From contig NC_063045.1 in the NCBI RefSeq assembly GCF_018812025.1, forward strand, positions 20,749,420 through 20,813,419: a stretch of DNA of 64,000 nucleotides, read 5' to 3'. Below the pieces are notes generated by a model that made no database searches, was not told the origin of the DNA, and was given only the letters and a program-made list of their open reading frames with translations. Positions 59,885 to 64,000 of the stretch are shown piece after piece. A program made the position numbers and the translations under genes. Origin of the DNA: Megalobrama amblycephala. Lineage: Eukaryota > Chordata > Actinopteri > Cypriniformes > Xenocyprididae. Position 1 is the first letter of the stretch. Each line of letters begins with the position of its first letter.

Positions 59885-61419
59885 CGGAACTCAGTAAGAT
59901 TTGCGAAGCTCCCCCTACAGGTTCCTCCAGTGAATCACACTGTTGTAAATACTCCAAGCGCAGCTCTGGACTACAACGACTACAAGGCTCACCAGCGCAG
60001 TAGTTTTGCAAATGTGTACAATACACACAAAAAATTGTGTACACAATAGGGCAAAGTCAAACCGCTGGGAAAGTCAAAACACTTTTTGACTTTCTCAGTT
60101 TGTGTAAATCTACTTGGGTTCAGAGAATTTATTTTGTTCAACATTAATTTCACACCTCTGGTACAAATATGTGGCTTTGTTTCATTAATACAGTGTATAC
60201 TTTATTCTTTATTTACCCCGAATGAAGGGAAGTGAAATGTGACAACATGCCCCATAGGTGGGGCACATTGTAACATGACCATGACAGCTATAAATGTTAT
60301 CCGATTTAATTTAAAAAAAAAAAATGTACATGACAAACTAAAACATTTTGTCAATTAAAGACAATGATTTTTTTTTTCATATAAAAGCATTTTATATTTA
60401 GAAATTCAAATTTAAATAATTTTGTAGTTTGACAATGAACACTCTGTATAACACAGTTCTGTATATCTGTATTCAACAGACAAACAGATGAAGAAATATA
60501 TTCAGACATTCAGAAAAACACATAGCTGAACAAAAACACTCGTCTCCCTCCACTCACAGCTCTCACAGAACATGAGACAAAAAGGCAAGCCAGTGCAAAT
60601 ACTAAACATTTCTTGAAATAATATTTTCTGGATGTTCAGGTTCTTCCTCTCAGTCTTTATTCACCTTTTTTCCATGGTTTCACAACAGAAATTCATAAAA
60701 GTTGATTATGCCAGTTGTATCGTATATACTGTCAGGGTTCTGCCCTGGCAGCCTTGTCAGTCTTGTTTTTGTTTAATGTGTCTCTGTGTTGTATGTCAGC
60801 ACATGGCTTTGTCTTTGTTTGTATTTGCCATGTTCCCACCTCCTTGTTTGCTGTTACCACGCCCCCTTGTTTAGTCGTTGTTCTATCCTCATTTGTATGA
60901 GTGTGCTCACCTGTTGTCACTGACCAGTGATAATTTTGACAAGAAATTTTGATTTAGTTTTAGTCATAGTCTTTTGACTAAAATGCCATTTAGTTTTAGT
61001 CATATTTTAGTCATCGGAAATTGTTTTAGTTTTAGTCGACTAAATATCATAAGATTTTAGTCGACTAAATCTACCGCCAAAGCGGACGGTTTTTGACCGT
61101 TCAAGTGCAAAAAGACACGAAAGAGCAAAATTCAGTCCTTTTTTTAGGGATTGACACACTTATCATTGAGGTAGTATTATAGTTTTCGTTTAAAAATTTT
61201 ATTAGATTTGATTTTTAGTTTTTCTGCTTTAATTGTAATTTTAGTTAAAAGATTTAGTAATTTTTTGTGTTTATGTCTTTTAGTTTTTGCTTTTAAATGT
61301 CTATCAGTTTTTATTTCTGTTTGTTATTTTAATACCTCAGGTTAAGCTAAAGTTTAGAAACTAGAAGTTTACATTTTATATATATATAAAATGTAAACAT
61401 ACAAGGAGCAGCCTAGGGG
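59885..61419. other. Intergenic repeats, no gene
   Basis: Includes a TAGTTTTAGTCATATTTTAG-type degenerate repeat (60950-61080) and an LTR-like stretch (about 60728-60925). No conserved exon was seen. Confidence 0.5.
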
Positions 61420-62642
61420 TAGCCTGGTAATACCAGACTCTGCTACTTCACTTTGCTTCGTAGACAGAGTCTGGAATGGCATAATAGAGAAGTGTTTTCT
61501 CTCTCGCTAGGGGGCGCTTGTCTGAAGTTTAAAATCATTGGTTACCCGTAAGCCAATCAGATACGTTTAGTTATGACGTATGTTATGTGCCTGTACAGCC
61601 GCATCGAAGCACAGACATCATGCATCGAACTCAAATCTATGATTGAACTTCCACTGTAAACCTGTTGTAAACACATGATGATGCAAGCGAAATACCGGAG
61701 TGAACATGGCTGTAAACGACTTTTGCAGATTATGCGAAGTTAATCTACGCATACACGGTAACAATTGATAAATTAAACCAGGGCTCTCAAGTGTCACGCA
61801 TTGAGCGTGACAGTCACTCATTTCGGTCTTTTGTCACGCACTCCCGCCACACATTGTATTTCTCACGCAGAAAAACTATTTATCATATATTTAATATGCC
61901 GCAGCGCCCAAAATGTATCTGGCCGCGCCGCTCTCTCTATGGAACCGGGCAGGAATCAAGCGCGTCTCGAACCTGCCACTTATCAGCCAATCAAAAAAAA
62001 AAGAAAGAGGCTACACAATAGCCAATCAGAAAATAGCACTATTGTATCTGGGTAAGATTGAACGCAACAACCAATGAAAAAAAAAGCATATCCTGGAATT
62101 GTTCACCAGCATCCTCGTTCACCCACAGAGGAAACCACTGGAGCTCTGAGCATCACTTTGAGCACAGAATAAGTCATGATCTCCTGTTTTAATGTTACAA
62201 CAAATTCACAACTTGTTTGACACAAACAATGACAACTTGTCACTCTTGCCTGTCTTCAAAACTTGAGAGCCCTGTTAAACTTTTCCCAAAACCAGTCGGG
62301 AGTAGGGCCACAACATCACCTCCATTTAAAATGTTTATCAAACACTCGTCTTGTTCTGGCTTCAGTTTGAAAAAGAGTTGAATGTTCTCCATAACAGAGC
62401 GAATTGCATCCCGTGTCTCGTTTCCCATTTCCGCGGTCGTTTCGGTTTTCGATTTCTCTAACCTACAATGTAAAACTCGGCGCCTAGCAACTACGTCACG
62501 GCTCTCAGCCCGCCCTCTGTTCGTTGATTGGCCCGGCTGTTTCCAGACCGGTGGAAAACAGAAAGCTCTGACGCTGTATCAGACTGAGTACAGAAGCGAA
62601 ATGAAATTGAGCGGAAGTAGGAAGTCTGACGTAGTCAGGCTA
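61420..62642. mobile_element. TIR element carrying a RecQ-type helicase fragment
   Basis: Begins TAGCCTGG and ends AGGCTA, with GCCTAGGGG duplicated on both sides (61411-61419, 62643-62651), a 9-10 bp target duplication. On the minus strand it encodes LKPEQDECLINILNGGDVVA then LLPTGFGKS, a Walker A motif of the RecQ helicase N-terminus. The frame is interrupted by the insert 61779-62274 and resumes beyond it. Confidence 0.8.
61779..62274. mobile_element. 496-bp nested element (CAGGGCTCTCAA ends)
   Basis: CAGGGCTCTCAA at the left and TTGAGAGCCCTG at the right are perfect inverted repeats; TTAAAC flanks both sides (61773-61778, 62275-62280). Removing the element and one TTAAAC restores the helicase frame right after the Walker A Ser. 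Confidence 0.9.
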
Positions 62643-64000
62643 GCCTAGGGGCCCCTGACCACCTTAATCTTCCCCTGCTGGGGTAGTATGTTTTTAGACG
62701 GTTGTAAGAATGCATATTTATGATGAGTAGCCTGGTTCAGTGCAGACTGCAGACATTTCAGAATAAGAGTCACAGTGTATTTCGGGATGGTTTCATAGAC
62801 TGTAAAAAAATATGGGCGTAGTGTCCATGACGTCACCTGTAGATTCCTGAAGAGCAGTTCTGAAGCAAAAATGAGGCTGCTGCCATCTTAGCAGCCCGTA
62901 CAGAGAAGCTTTCTAAGGTGTTTTGTGTGTGGTTTCGCTTTCGGTAACTTACAGCGCCAGAGATATGAGCAGTGTGTCATCTTAAGGTGTTAGATCCAGT
63001 CACTGTTGTCCACTGGAGCGGCTCCAGTCAGGTTTGTGTTTCTTTTCCAAATTCAAATGCCGTGTCCAATTGATGCCGAAAAAAAAATATTGAAATTGAC
63101 TTCAAATAACAGGTCAAAAATGCAAATCAAACTGATATTTTTTCGACCACCAAAATAACAACACAAAAGCAATGCAATGAAAGAAAAATACAAAGTTCTG
63201 TCATGAAACATTTAAATGGGCAGGCTAAAGGCCTGTTCACACCGGGACGAATATCGCGCGCGATTTTCGCCGACGTTTAACGCCTCGTGACTAAACAACA
63301 GGCGCCAATGTGAGTGTGCACACCGACGCGAAAAACGCGAGGCGTAAAAGCGTCATTTTTAAAAAAACGCCTCGGGTTCGTTTTTTTGGTTTGACGCGCA
63401 GCGTTAAAAACTGGCCGACCAATGATATTGGTGCTTTTGTTCACGTGCCTGGAGCTCCTGAAGTTACAGTAAAACATGACTTGGTGGCGCTCAAGCACAA
63501 AACAGTCTTGCCGAGCACACAGTGATACCTAGACGATGAAGAGAAAGTAAGTAGACGAGGAAGAGCCCTACAAACTATTCCTGCGTCTCAAACAGCTCCT
63601 AGCTTCCTAGGTCGTGTATCAGTATACCATTTAAATGAATGTGGCCGACTCCCTGATCAGTGCCCTGACTAGTGAACTAGGGAGCTGATTGAGACGCACG
63701 CTATGGGTGCTCTGCCAGTTCTTGGCCACACCTATAGATGTGTATTATTTCTGTATTTTATCTGTTTTTTTTTCTTTTACATTCAAGAAATATAGTTGAG
63801 AATGTCTTTTTCATAAATGTTTATTTGCACTGCTGTTTCTGACTACCATCTCTCATATATGCCATTTAATATCTGCATTTTTATCTTCTTTAACTTTATT
63901 AATATCATAAATATGTTTATTTGCACTACCGTTAAGCACAAGCGCCATATACTGTCAGGGAGTGAATTAGCACGTTCACTCTGTGCATCGCCAGTGAAAA
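62643..64000. other. Intergenic repeats at the right edge, no gene
   Basis: At about 62795-62900 is a common fish repeat (GTCCATGACGTCACCTG). At 63235-63400 is one terminus of another element (GGCCTGTTCACACCGGGACG, CpG-rich). Nothing else was recognised. Confidence 0.5.

Overview
The window is vertebrate nuclear DNA, almost certainly from a cyprinid (carp/barb-like) fish. The genes are split by GT-AG introns and read as clear teleost orthologues of human genes. The AT-rich space between them is packed with short inverted-repeat DNA transposons, Tc1 and hAT-like pieces and (TA)n tracts typical of cyprinids. The species was not determined.

Three protein-coding loci could be rebuilt exon by exon, all on the minus strand. 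(1) lpar3, a lysophosphatidic-acid G-protein-coupled receptor: two coding exons (12852-12111 and 5603-5272), 357 aa, plus a probable non-coding first exon ending at 13373. (2) mcoln2, the endolysosomal TRPML2 cation channel: 13 coding exons between 32322 and 23127, with all phases compatible, giving 553 aa. (3) clcc1, the ER chloride channel CLIC-like 1: eight coding blocks (nine exons counting exons 6 and 7 separately) between 43645 and 38103, giving 569 aa. A second head-to-tail clcc1 copy lies upstream at 58411-45296. It has lost exon 2, carries a destroyed splice acceptor at exon 3, has a 17-nt frameshifting deletion in the last exon, and lost its acidic tail to a transposon, so it is best read as a decaying paralogue. 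A possible signal-peptide first exon of a further minus-strand gene sits at 938-976 and would continue off the left edge.

Layout: 1-2850 microsatellite, minisatellite and a 197-bp satellite; 2850-13520 lpar3; 13520-23100 intergenic, with a transposon-interrupted tandem duplication and several inverted-repeat elements; 23127-32322 mcoln2; 32323-38100 promoter, two head-to-head MITEs, a Tc1 pseudogene and a nested hAT-like element; 38103-43950 clcc1; 44000-45200 repeats; 45296-58740 clcc1 copy B, whose 9-kb first intron holds a broken Ty3/gypsy element and two very large inverted repeats; 58740-64000 intergenic repeats, including one with a RecQ-type helicase fragment.

The lpar3-mcoln2 adjacency is shared with human chromosome 1p22. 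The three genes do not form a pathway; they share only a link to lipid signalling or organelle ion balance. I found no credible new multi-gene system. The most informative material is the fate of the clcc1 duplicate and several internally datable nested rearrangements.
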